Both the position numbers and the translations under genes were made by a program. This document shows, in pieces, positions 16,432 to 23,426 of a DNA stretch of 64,000 nt. Origin of the DNA: Bacillus yapensis (GTDB lineage: Bacteria; Bacillota; Bacilli; Bacillales; Cytobacillaceae); assembly GCF_005280205.1 (NCBI RefSeq), contig NZ_SUND01000002.1:248001-312000 (forward strand). The letters run 5' to 3'. The number at the start of each line of letters is the position of its first letter. Position 1 is the stretch's first letter. The notes below the pieces were generated by a model that saw only the letters and a program-made list of their open reading frames with translations, was not told the DNA's origin and did not search any database.

Positions 16432-17922
16432 ATGACGAATATTAAAGACTTAGCGAAACTAGCTGGTGTATCGGTAACCACAGTCTCCCGCGTTTTAAAT
16501 GAGCATCCCTATGTGAGTGAAACGAAAAGGGTTGCTGTATTAGAAGCGATTAAAGCTACAAATTATCATAAAAACATAAATGCAGTTCACCTAAGCAAGG
16601 GAAAGACTTTGCTAATGGGGGTGGTACTCCCTTTCACAAGTCATCCTTATTTTGCTTCATTATTAAAGGGAATTGCTAGAAAAGCATTAGAGCATAATTA
16701 TAAATTGGTGTTGTTTCAAACGGATTATTTAGAAAGTCGAGAGCTCGATGCACTGAAGATGTTGAATGAAAAGCAGATTGATAGCTTAATCATATGTTCA
16801 AGAGCATGTAGTATCGCAACGATCGAAGAGCATCTACAATTTGGACCAATTGTGTTATGTGAGAATTTAAAGAGAGGACAAGTGTCTACCACATTTGTTA
16901 ACCACTATTCTGTCTTTTTTGAGGCGCTTGAATACTTGTATCGAAAAGGTCATCAAAAAATTGGTTATTGTGTTGGCAGACGGTCAGGGAGTAGCAGTGC
17001 GAAAAGAGAGCAAGCTTACAAGGATTTTCTTGAGAAATACGATTTACCTTTTAAATCGGAATATATTATGGATAACTGTCTCTATGTTGAGGACGGAGAA
17101 AAGGTCATCAAGCATATGAAGCAAATGGAGGAACCTCCGACGGCATTATTAGTAACGAATGATCAAATAGCAGCAGGTATTGTGACGTGTGCTCATAATG
17201 AAGGGATTACGATTCCTGATGATCTAGCCATTATTGGTTTTGATAACCAACCGATTGCAAAGATGATGAATATTACTACGATTGATATTCCACACGAACA
17301 AATGGGAGAGAATCTTTTTTTACAAGCGATCGGAGAAGAAATTACTCATAAAGAAAATAGGAGTGAAGCTAATCGAACGCGGGACTGTTTGAGGGGAGGA
17401 ATGAAAATGTCAGTTATAACAACTGAAAGATTGAATTTACGGAAGATGGAGAAAGAGGATGCAAACTTTTTGCAGGAAATCTTCTCAGACCCTGTAGCAA
17501 TGAAGTATTATCCTTCTACAAAAGACGAAAAGCAGACGATGGATTGGATTGAATGGACGTTAAAGAATTATGAGGACTATGGTGTTGGGCTTTGGATTGT
17601 GGAGGATAAAGAAACAGGAGAATTTCTTGGTCAATGTGGAATCGTACCTCAAGAAGTGGATAACGAGATTGTGATGGAAATTGGGTATCTTTTTGCCAGA
17701 AGAGCTTGGGGCAATGGCTATGCCACTGAAGCGGCTTCTGCATGTAAACACTATGGTTTTGAACAATTGAATTTAAGCAAGATCGTTTCCTTGCCTGATG
17801 TAAACAATATTCCATCAACAAGAGTGGCAGAACGTATTGGCATGAAAGTTGAAAAGACAATTTATAAGTGGGGAAAAGATGTTTTTGTGTATTCTGTCTC
17901 TAGGGAAGGAGAAATCAAATGA
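16432..17922 (+). CDS. LacI-family transcriptional regulator, read through into a GNAT domain
   Basis: As sequenced, one 496-residue frame. Residues 1-60 are a LacI helix-turn-helix (IKDLAKLAGVSVTTVSRVLN), followed to about 310 by a periplasmic-binding-protein effector domain (VTNDQIAAGIV, AIIGFDNQPIAKMM). At 17363-17392 the +1 frame reads VKLIERGTV then TGA, the usual end of this LacI type, whereas the open frame reads ANRTRDCLRGG and enters a GNAT. A single A lost from the A-run at 17354-17357 explains this, so the fusion is likely an indel or sequencing artefact joining two genes. The palindromic operator just upstream fits autoregulation; effector sugar unknown. Confidence 0.85.
   Translation: MTNIKDLAKLAGVSVTTVSRVLNEHPYVSETKRVAVLEAIKATNYHKNINAVHLSKGKTLLMGVVLPFTSHPYFASLLKGIARKALEHNYKLVLFQTDYLESRELDALKMLNEKQIDSLIICSRACSIATIEEHLQFGPIVLCENLKRGQVSTTFVNHYSVFFEALEYLYRKGHQKIGYCVGRRSGSSSAKREQAYKDFLEKYDLPFKSEYIMDNCLYVEDGEKVIKHMKQMEEPPTALLVTNDQIAAGIVTCAHNEGITIPDDLAIIGFDNQPIAKMMNITTIDIPHEQMGENLFLQAIGEEITHKENRSEANRTRDCLRGGMKMSVITTERLNLRKMEKEDANFLQEIFSDPVAMKYYPSTKDEKQTMDWIEWTLKNYEDYGVGLWIVEDKETGEFLGQCGIVPQEVDNEIVMEIGYLFARRAWGNGYATEAASACKHYGFEQLNLSKIVSLPDVNNIPSTRVAERIGMKVEKTIYKWGKDVFVYSVSREGEIK
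17407..17922 (+). CDS. GNAT family N-acetyltransferase (RimJ/RimL type), own start inside the fused frame
   Basis: ATG 17407 (MSVITTERLNLRKMEKED) has GAGGGGAGG spaced 7 bases upstream, showing it is a separate translation unit from the LacI part. The 171 residues give the full RimJ/RimL-like fold: TERLNLRKM start, GQCGIVPQ strand, EIGYLFARRAWGNGYATEA acetyl-CoA loop, and NIPSTRVAERIGMK motif B. It overlaps the following VOC gene by four bases (ATGA), implying translational coupling. Substrate unknown; family members acetylate amino groups of proteins, antibiotics or small molecules. Confidence 0.85.
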   Translation: MSVITTERLNLRKMEKEDANFLQEIFSDPVAMKYYPSTKDEKQTMDWIEWTLKNYEDYGVGLWIVEDKETGEFLGQCGIVPQEVDNEIVMEIGYLFARRAWGNGYATEAASACKHYGFEQLNLSKIVSLPDVNNIPSTRVAERIGMKVEKTIYKWGKDVFVYSVSREGEIK

Positions 17923-18341
17923 AACCAAGGATTACAGTAATCACACTCGGAGTAGATGATTTAGAAAGAGCTGTAGCTTTCTATCGTGACGGACTTGGGT
18001 TTCCAACAGAAGGAATCATTGGTCAAGAATTCGAACATGGGGCTGTGGCATTCTTCGACCTCCAAGCAGGTTTAAAATTGGCGATTTGGAATCGCAAGGA
18101 TATCGCCCATGAGGCTAAAGTAAAACTTGGAACAAGGAGTTCTACTGAATTGACAATTGGTCACAATGTTGGGAGCAAAGAAGAAGTGGATAGGGTAATG
18201 GAACAAGCGTTAATGGCTGGTGCAGTCATTTCTGACCCTGCTCACGAAACCTTTTGGGGTGGATACTCTGGTCATTTTCAGGACCCTGATGGACATTTGT
18301 GGGAAGTCGTCTGGAATCCACAGTGGGATTTACAGGATTAG
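17919..18341 (+). CDS. VOC (glyoxalase/bleomycin-resistance fold) family protein
   Basis: Paired beta-alpha-beta-beta-beta protein of 140 residues. N-terminal half TVITLGVDDLERAVAFYRDG; C-terminal half with HFQDPDGHLWEVVWNP, which holds the usual metal-ligand Glu. Its ATG overlaps the GNAT stop, and the following ATPase gene begins about 15 bp after its stop, so GNAT-VOC-ATPase form one operon. The family includes lyases, dioxygenases and antibiotic-sequestering proteins; no specific reaction can be assigned. Confidence 0.88.
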   Translation: MKPRITVITLGVDDLERAVAFYRDGLGFPTEGIIGQEFEHGAVAFFDLQAGLKLAIWNRKDIAHEAKVKLGTRSSTELTIGHNVGSKEEVDRVMEQALMAGAVISDPAHETFWGGYSGHFQDPDGHLWEVVWNPQWDLQD

Positions 18342-18355
18342 GAGGTATTCATGAT

Positions 18356-19108
18356 ATGAAACTTGATCGGGACACTCAATATATCAGGGAAGTTCGTTTG
18401 AAAAGGGAACAGATTTTTTCCTATGATCATTTTCCACTAAATCTTCCAGTCATTCGCTATTTAGATGAAATTGTCTTTCATCCAAATATCACGTACATAG
18501 TAGGAGAAAATGGAACCGGAAAGTCCACTTTACTTGAAGGAATTGCGCTTAGTCTCGGATTTAATGCGGAAGGCGGTACTTTGAATTTTAATTTTTCAAG
18601 CTATGATTCTCACTCTGATTTGGACGAATATCTTCGAGTGGTAAAAGGGGTTGAAAGAGCAAGTGACGGCTTTTTCTTTCGAGCAGAAACCTTTTATAAT
18701 GTTGCAACGAATATTGAGGAAATGGATAGGGAGCCAGGAGGAAGGAAGATTATTGATTCCTTTGGCGGAAAATCTCTCCACGAACAATCTCATGGAGAAT
18801 CATTCTTTGCTGCCTTTATGGAGCGGTTTGGAGAAAATGGACTGTACATATTAGATGAACCAGAAGCTGCTTTGTCGCCTTTAAGACAACTGTCGATGCT
18901 AGCTAGAATCCATGAATTGATCAACGCAGGTTCCCAATTTATAATTTCAACCCACTCTCCAATCATCATGGCATATCCTCATGCGAAAATCATCCAATTA
19001 ACAGGGGAAGGGATCCAAGAAATAAGATTAGAAGAGACATCCCATTATTCAATCATGAAGCAATTTTTTGAAGACCGAGAGCGTTTGTTACACCATTTGT
19101 TTCAATAG
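18356..19108 (+). CDS. AAA/ABC-type ATPase (COG3910-like)
   Basis: Soluble ATPase of the SMC/ABC-like branch. ATG 18356 follows AGGAGG (18340-18345) with a 10-base spacer. Walker A is GENGTGKST (about residues 43-51), the signature-like loop SHGESFF near 146, Walker B LYILDEPEAALS near 165 and the switch histidine in ISTHSP near 201. At 250 residues it lacks transmembrane parts. Third gene of the GNAT-VOC-ATPase unit. The family is widespread and uncharacterised, sometimes found with toxin or resistance functions; none is shown here. Confidence 0.88.
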   Translation: MKLDRDTQYIREVRLKREQIFSYDHFPLNLPVIRYLDEIVFHPNITYIVGENGTGKSTLLEGIALSLGFNAEGGTLNFNFSSYDSHSDLDEYLRVVKGVERASDGFFFRAETFYNVATNIEEMDREPGGRKIIDSFGGKSLHEQSHGESFFAAFMERFGENGLYILDEPEAALSPLRQLSMLARIHELINAGSQFIISTHSPIIMAYPHAKIIQLTGEGIQEIRLEETSHYSIMKQFFEDRERLLHHLFQ

Positions 19109-19188
19109 GCAGATGGATTAAATTGTATTCATTTCTCAAAAAAAATTACATAAAACTGGACTAGCACCTTACCACTTTTCTATTTTTG

Positions 19189-19202
19189 CCATATAGATAT
19201 GG
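19189..19202. promoter_or_regulatory. inverted repeat CCATAT-N2-ATATGG upstream of a small peptide gene
   Basis: CCATATAGATATGG, arms of 6 bp, ends 27 bp before the ATG of the 38-residue peptide and 12 bp before its ribosome binding site. Could be an operator or part of a promoter; no partner is known. Confidence 0.4.
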
Positions 19203-19229
19203 TAGATAGAAGGAAAGGAGGCTAATCAG

Positions 19230-19346
19230 ATGATATTAACAATCATTAGAAATTTTGTTGACAGTAACATTCAAACAGCAGATCAATTATTAACAAATCT
19301 TTTAGAACTGTTTAGATCACTATTAGAGCCAGGCAGCGGTGACTAG
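19230..19346 (+). CDS. 38-residue amphipathic peptide, unknown
   Basis: ATG 19230 with a perfect AAAGGAGG 7-8 bases upstream and a TAG stop at 19344. The product starts MILTIIRNFVDSN, continues as a leucine-rich amphipathic helix (QLLTNLLELFRSLLEP) and ends GSGD. Net charge is slightly negative. No signal peptide or cysteine. The gene is alone in a 540-bp interval and is followed by two terminators. It could be a type I toxin-like, membrane-active or signalling peptide, but nothing proves which. Confidence 0.5.
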   Translation: MILTIIRNFVDSNIQTADQLLTNLLELFRSLLEPGSGD

Positions 19347-19420
19347 TAACCTGCGTAGAGGAATCGGCAATGTTTATAACAATTTTAAGAGTTGGATTCC
19401 TAAAAATCGAACCTAATATT

Positions 19421-19457
19421 AACAATGGTGATTTACAGTCATCATTGTTGTCTTTTA
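19421..19457 (+). terminator. rho-independent terminator
   Basis: AACAATGGTGA / TCATCATTGTT stem with a 7-base loop, followed by GTCTTTT; about 75 bp after the small peptide stop. Confidence 0.65.
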
Positions 19458-19515
19458 CATTCCAAATACTCCTAATAATGTAACTAAGAATAAGCTAACC
19501 TACCTTTTGTCTCTC

Positions 19516-19545
19516 ATAGACCATGCGCGTGCATGGTCTATTTTA
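19516..19545 (+). terminator. second terminator-like hairpin
   Basis: Perfect 11-bp stem ATAGACCATGC / GCATGGTCTAT with GCGT loop and four T. Together with the previous hairpin it insulates the downstream gene from the peptide gene. Confidence 0.7.
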
Positions 19546-19648
19546 ACGAAAGATAGTAAAATAGTCTGATTATTTAAAAATAGACAACTTTCACCTCATG
19601 TAATAAAATGGAAATACAGAAGCTATTTTTATATAAGGAGTCCTTGAA

Positions 19649-20179
19649 ATGCTAAATGTAATATGCGTTTTACTATGGCTATTCGCATTATGGAAATGGG
19701 GAGATTGGAAGAATTGGGAGAAATATTACGGGACCATTCTTTTCTTTATGCTAGGTGACTTCCTATATTTATACTTATTGTCAGATCATTATCCAATGTG
19801 GAAATATACTCCACCCGATTTATTTGGGAAATATGATTTAACAAACACACATATTGCATTAGCTATTATTCTAGTCAAATATCCTGCCACGATACTCATC
19901 TTTTTATCGAAATTTCCCACACAAAACATTTTCAAACAGATTCTTTATTTCGCTTTTTGGATAGCCCTTTATGGTGTAAATGAATTAGTAGATTTACAAT
20001 TCAATAATATTACATATGACAATGGGTGGACTTTTTGGTGGTCCGTATTCTTTAACGGGGTTATGTTTTTCATTTTATGGGTTCATTCTAAAAAACCATT
20101 AGTTGCATGGTTTTTATCGATTATTTTTATCGTGTATTTATGGCAAACTTTCGATGTTCCAGGAATTGTTTTTCGTTAA
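19649..20179 (+). CDS. CBO0543-family membrane protein
   Basis: ATG 19649 with AAGGAG upstream. Six or so hydrophobic helices over 176 residues; hallmark sequences WKWGDWKNWEKYYGTILFFM near the N-terminus and DNGWTFWWSVFFN. It closely resembles the protein at 61293 (WKWGDWRNWQKYYSTILFF), so the two are paralogues. Family members are small uncharacterised Firmicutes membrane proteins. Monocistronic as far as can be seen. Confidence 0.85.
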   Translation: MLNVICVLLWLFALWKWGDWKNWEKYYGTILFFMLGDFLYLYLLSDHYPMWKYTPPDLFGKYDLTNTHIALAIILVKYPATILIFLSKFPTQNIFKQILYFAFWIALYGVNELVDLQFNNITYDNGWTFWWSVFFNGVMFFILWVHSKKPLVAWFLSIIFIVYLWQTFDVPGIVFR

Positions 20180-20240
20180 CTTGTAGTCGACGCAAATTTT
20201 TGTGTCATTTTTTTTTGAAAAAATTTGATGGAGGTCTAAG

Positions 20241-20771
20241 ATGATCATAATGGTTAATGGAGCCTTTGGCGTTGGAAAAACAACAGTTGCAAAGGAGCTG
20301 CATAAAACGATAAAAGAATCGATGCTGTATGATCCAGAAGAAGTTGGCTTTATGCTGAGAAGCATCATAACAGAAGATATCAAACTCCCGGAAGAACGAA
20401 CAGATAATTTTCAGGATTTGAAACTTTGGAAGGTACTTGTCGTCCAAGTAGCTGAACAATTAAGAAGGCAATATAACAAGAATTTAATTGTTCCGATGAC
20501 GATTTCTGACAAAGAATATTTTCACTATATTTATAAAGGATTTAAAGGTATAGATAAAGAAACCTATCATTTTTGCTTGATAGCAGAAGAACCAACCATT
20601 CATGAACGACTTAGGCTCCGGGGAGAAACGGAAGGGAACTGGTGTTATCAGCAAACAAGTAAATGTGTTGCAGCATTTCAAGCTGAAGAGTTCGCTCAGC
20701 AGATTAAAACAGATGGAAAGAGTATTGATGACATCGTTAAGGAAATGAAGAGAGAAATTGATGGGTTATAA
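20241..20771 (+). CDS. TmrB-like P-loop kinase/ATPase
   Basis: P-loop protein related to B. subtilis TmrB, the tunicamycin-resistance ATP-binding protein. Walker A GAFGVGKTT at residues 7-15, then YDPEEVGFMLRSII and NLIVPMTIS, both as in TmrB, and the lid-like RLRLRGETEGNW. At 176 residues it is slightly shorter than TmrB because it lacks the basic membrane-associated tail, so whether it confers tunicamycin tolerance is uncertain. First gene of a five-gene same-strand run of small enzymes. Confidence 0.82.
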   Translation: MIIMVNGAFGVGKTTVAKELHKTIKESMLYDPEEVGFMLRSIITEDIKLPEERTDNFQDLKLWKVLVVQVAEQLRRQYNKNLIVPMTISDKEYFHYIYKGFKGIDKETYHFCLIAEEPTIHERLRLRGETEGNWCYQQTSKCVAAFQAEEFAQQIKTDGKSIDDIVKEMKREIDGL

Positions 20772-20802
20772 GATTCGTATTATAAAAAAATTGGGGTGCT
20801 AA

Positions 20803-21513
20803 ATGAAAGATATCATTAGAAAAGCATATAAAGAATTAACCGATGATTATGAGCATAATGTAGACACTCAAAGTGCCTATAACATATTTTACGAGAGGCC
20901 TGCTATGACAAACCTTTTCCCTAATGATTTGAACAATAAGAAGGTACTCGATGCTGGGTGTGCAGCTGGTTGGTATACAGAACAGTTCATCAAGTTAGGG
21001 GCTGATGTTGTGGCGGTTGATATGAGTCCAGAAATGGTCGAAGCTACCATTAGGCGGGTAGGAGATAAAGCCGAGGTCTTGTGCTGTGACTTAGATGGGA
21101 AATTACCTTTTGCTGATGAATCCTTTGATTTGATCATAAGCTCTTTAGTTCTCCATTATGTGCAGGATTGGAAGCAGACTTTTGCTGAATTTCAAAGAAT
21201 ACTAAAACCAAAAGGCTCTTTTATTTACTCTATACACCATCCTATGATGGATATTAACCTATCTAAAGAAAAAGAGTATTTTACTACCGAACTAATTATA
21301 GATACGTGGAAAAGACAAGGGAAATTGATAAAAGTACCATTTTATAGACGTCCGTTACAGACGATTTTGAATGAAACCCTTTCTAATTTTTCCATTGAGA
21401 AAATATTAGAACCACAGCCTACAGAAGAATGTAAGGAAAAAGCTCCAGAAAGTTATGAAAAACTAATGAAGAATCCTCATTTTCTAATCATAAAAGCGGA
21501 AAAACGAAAATAA
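20803..21513 (+). CDS. class I SAM-dependent methyltransferase
   Basis: Rossmann-fold methyltransferase of 236 residues. Motif I VLDAGCAAGWYTEQF (SAM-binding glycines), acidic loop VVAVDMSPEMVE, motif II/III DGKLPFADESFDLIISSLVLHY, and post-motif FAEFQRILKPKGSFIYSIHHP. The start is ATG 20803 behind TTGGGGTG. UbiE/COQ5-like class; natural substrate cannot be inferred. Second gene of the run beginning at 20241. Confidence 0.9.
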   Translation: MKDIIRKAYKELTDDYEHNVDTQSAYNIFYERPAMTNLFPNDLNNKKVLDAGCAAGWYTEQFIKLGADVVAVDMSPEMVEATIRRVGDKAEVLCCDLDGKLPFADESFDLIISSLVLHYVQDWKQTFAEFQRILKPKGSFIYSIHHPMMDINLSKEKEYFTTELIIDTWKRQGKLIKVPFYRRPLQTILNETLSNFSIEKILEPQPTEECKEKAPESYEKLMKNPHFLIIKAEKRK

Positions 21514-21539
21514 CTGTGATAAAAATGGGAGGAAGATAG

Positions 21540-22067
21540 ATGAATTTTAAACTGAGTGAAGCAATTGAACTTTTGGAGCGTACACCTAGAACACTAGAAT
21601 ATTTTCTAACTGGATTATCTGATAGTTGGTTGCAAAATAATGAAGGAGAAGGGACATGGAATATTACCGAGGTTATCGACCATTTAATTGAAGGGGAGAA
21701 AGTAAACTGGATTCCAAGGTTAGAATTCGTTCTTCAGAACGGAGAAAGTAAACCGTTTCCCCCATTTAATCGTTATGCCCACTTAAATCAAGAATTTCCA
21801 CTTTCTTCGGAACAGAAAATGATTGATTTTAAGATAATTCGAATGGAAAATATAGCTAAACTTAAGAGCCTGATAGAATCTGATTCACATCTGGAACAAA
21901 CTGGGATTCATCCTGAATTCGGTGTCGTAAAGATAAGAGAATTACTTTCGACTTGGGCCGTTCATGATTTAACTCATATTCGACAAATCGTTCGAATCAT
22001 GGCTGAAAGATATAGGGCGGATGTTGGACCATGGATAGAATATCTAGGAATCTTAAAAAAGCCATAA
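21540..22067 (+). CDS. DinB/YfiT-like four-helix protein
   Basis: 175-residue DinB superfamily member. The three metal-ligand histidines appear as VIDHLIEGE (about residue 48) and [12 protein letters not shown] (about 140-144), the classic spacing for a Ni/Zn site. DinB-fold proteins include thiol-S-transferases that use bacillithiol or similar thiols, so a transferase role is possible. ATG follows GGGAGG closely. Third gene of the small-enzyme run; a second DinB protein is at 29596. Confidence 0.88.
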   Translation: MNFKLSEAIELLERTPRTLEYFLTGLSDSWLQNNEGEGTWNITEVIDHLIEGEKVNWIPRLEFVLQNGESKPFPPFNRYAHLNQEFPLSSEQKMIDFKIIRMENIAKLKSLIESDSHLEQTGIHPEFGVVKIRELLSTWAVHDLTHIRQIVRIMAERYRADVGPWIEYLGILKKP

Positions 22068-22106
22068 AAAATGCCATTCCAACTATCATCAAGGGAGGAC
22101 AAAAAA

Positions 22107-22652
22107 TTGCTAATAGAAGACAAAGAATATAACATCAAACATTTACATTATATTATAAGGTCAGCAAAAAAGAAGGATGCAAAGTACCTCTCTAAAATCA
22201 GGCTTCAAATCGATGGTGAAACAGAAAACCTTGATCGAGAGCAAGGGGAGGCATTTATTGACGAGTCGGGATTTAAGCAGATTATTCAGCGAGATACAGA
22301 AAGTACTAGAAACCTATTTTTAGTTGCTGAAGTTGACGGTAGAATTGTTGGATTTTCTAGATGTGAAGGTAATGAATTAAAGAGGACGATACATAAGGTA
22401 GAGTTTGGTGTTTGTGTTTTAAAGGAATTTTGGGGCTATGGAATTGGAAGGAATCTTCTAGAAGAATCGATTCAATGGGCTGATTCAAATGGCATTAAGA
22501 AAATAGCCCTTAATGTTTTAGAAACAAATGAAAAAGCCATTGAACTTTATCAACAATTTGGTTTTGAAGTAGAAGGAATTTTAAAGAAGGACAAATTCTT
22601 ATCAGACGGGAAATACTATAATACGATTGTGATGGGACGTTTTAATGATTAA
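22107..22652 (+). CDS. GNAT family N-acetyltransferase
   Basis: TTG 22107 is selected because AAGGGAGG lies 8 bases upstream; the ATG at 22071 would put this site inside the gene. The 181-residue product has the GNAT core: LFLVAEVDGRIVGFSRCEG, VEFGVCVLKEFWGYGIGRNL (acetyl-CoA loop), and NEKAIELYQQFGFEVEGI. Resembles the YhhY/aminoglycoside- or peptide-acetylating branch; substrate unknown. Fourth gene of the run. Confidence 0.87.
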   Translation: MLIEDKEYNIKHLHYIIRSAKKKDAKYLSKIRLQIDGETENLDREQGEAFIDESGFKQIIQRDTESTRNLFLVAEVDGRIVGFSRCEGNELKRTIHKVEFGVCVLKEFWGYGIGRNLLEESIQWADSNGIKKIALNVLETNEKAIELYQQFGFEVEGILKKDKFLSDGKYYNTIVMGRFND

Positions 22653-22669
22653 GCATTAGGGGGAAGTAG

Positions 22670-23260
22670 ATGACAGCCATTGGTTTCATTAGACATGGAA
22701 TTACCGAGTGGAATGTGATTGGAAGAGCACAAGGACGGACAGATATCCCATTAAATGAACAGGGTAGAGAGCAAGCTATGAAAATTGCTGAGAGGCTAAC
22801 CGACGAAGATTGGAATATGCTCGTCTCTAGTAATTTAAAAAGAGCTGTTGAAACAGCATCAATAATAAGTGAGAAAATGAATCTGCCTATTAGTTTTCTA
22901 GATGAAAGAATTCAAGAAATTAGCTGCGGTAAAATTGAAGGAACAACAGAAGAGGACAGGTTAATTAAATGGGGGAGCAGCTGGCGTGACCTAGATCTTG
23001 GAATGGAATCAACAGAGGAAGTGGCAAGAAGAGGTAGTGAATTTATCGATGAACTAGTTTACCTTCATAAAGGGAAAAGGATTTTAGTTGTTAGCCACGG
23101 GGCGATGATTGGGATCCTCTTACAAACGTTATTGCCAGAAAAATTTAAGACCACCTATATGGATAATACATCTCTTACGATTTTACAAAATATTGATGGA
23201 GTTTGGGATTGCCAACTTTATAACTGTACGAATCATTTAAAAACATCTGTTTTAGATTAG
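22670..23260 (+). CDS. histidine phosphatase family protein (PhoE/GpmB-like)
   Basis: Branch 1 histidine phosphatase. Catalytic RHG at FIRHGITEWN (His 9 phospho-acceptor), second histidine in VVSHGAMIGI, and the SSNLKRAVETA arginine. At 196 residues it fits broad-specificity cytosolic phosphatases rather than phosphoglycerate mutase. AGGGGGAAG precedes the ATG. Last gene of the run begun at 20241; a second histidine phosphatase lies at 48545. Confidence 0.9.
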   Translation: MTAIGFIRHGITEWNVIGRAQGRTDIPLNEQGREQAMKIAERLTDEDWNMLVSSNLKRAVETASIISEKMNLPISFLDERIQEISCGKIEGTTEEDRLIKWGSSWRDLDLGMESTEEVARRGSEFIDELVYLHKGKRILVVSHGAMIGILLQTLLPEKFKTTYMDNTSLTILQNIDGVWDCQLYNCTNHLKTSVLD

Positions 23261-23390
23261 TAGAGATTCGCTGCAATGTAATATATCTAGTAGTATATAT
23301 TTTTTATAGGATCATAATTAAGTTGAAAAGTATAGCATTAAAAGAACATATGGAGTTTTATGATTGAGAGATAAGAATATTACTATAAAG

Positions 23391-23426
23391 AAACAGCTTA
23401 GGTGAATTTCACCCAAGCTGTTTTTT
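23391..23426. terminator. bidirectional terminator between convergent genes
   Basis: AACAGCTT-A-GGTGA / TCACC-CAAGCTGTT stem with a three-base loop, T-run on the plus side and on the minus side AAACAGC then TTTCTTT. Serves the phosphatase operon and ade. Confidence 0.75.

Noticed and set aside
16432-17922. A genuine LacI-acetyltransferase fusion protein
   Set aside because: The shifted frame holds a standard LacI ending with stop, and the GNAT has its own ribosome binding site; a one-base indel is simpler.
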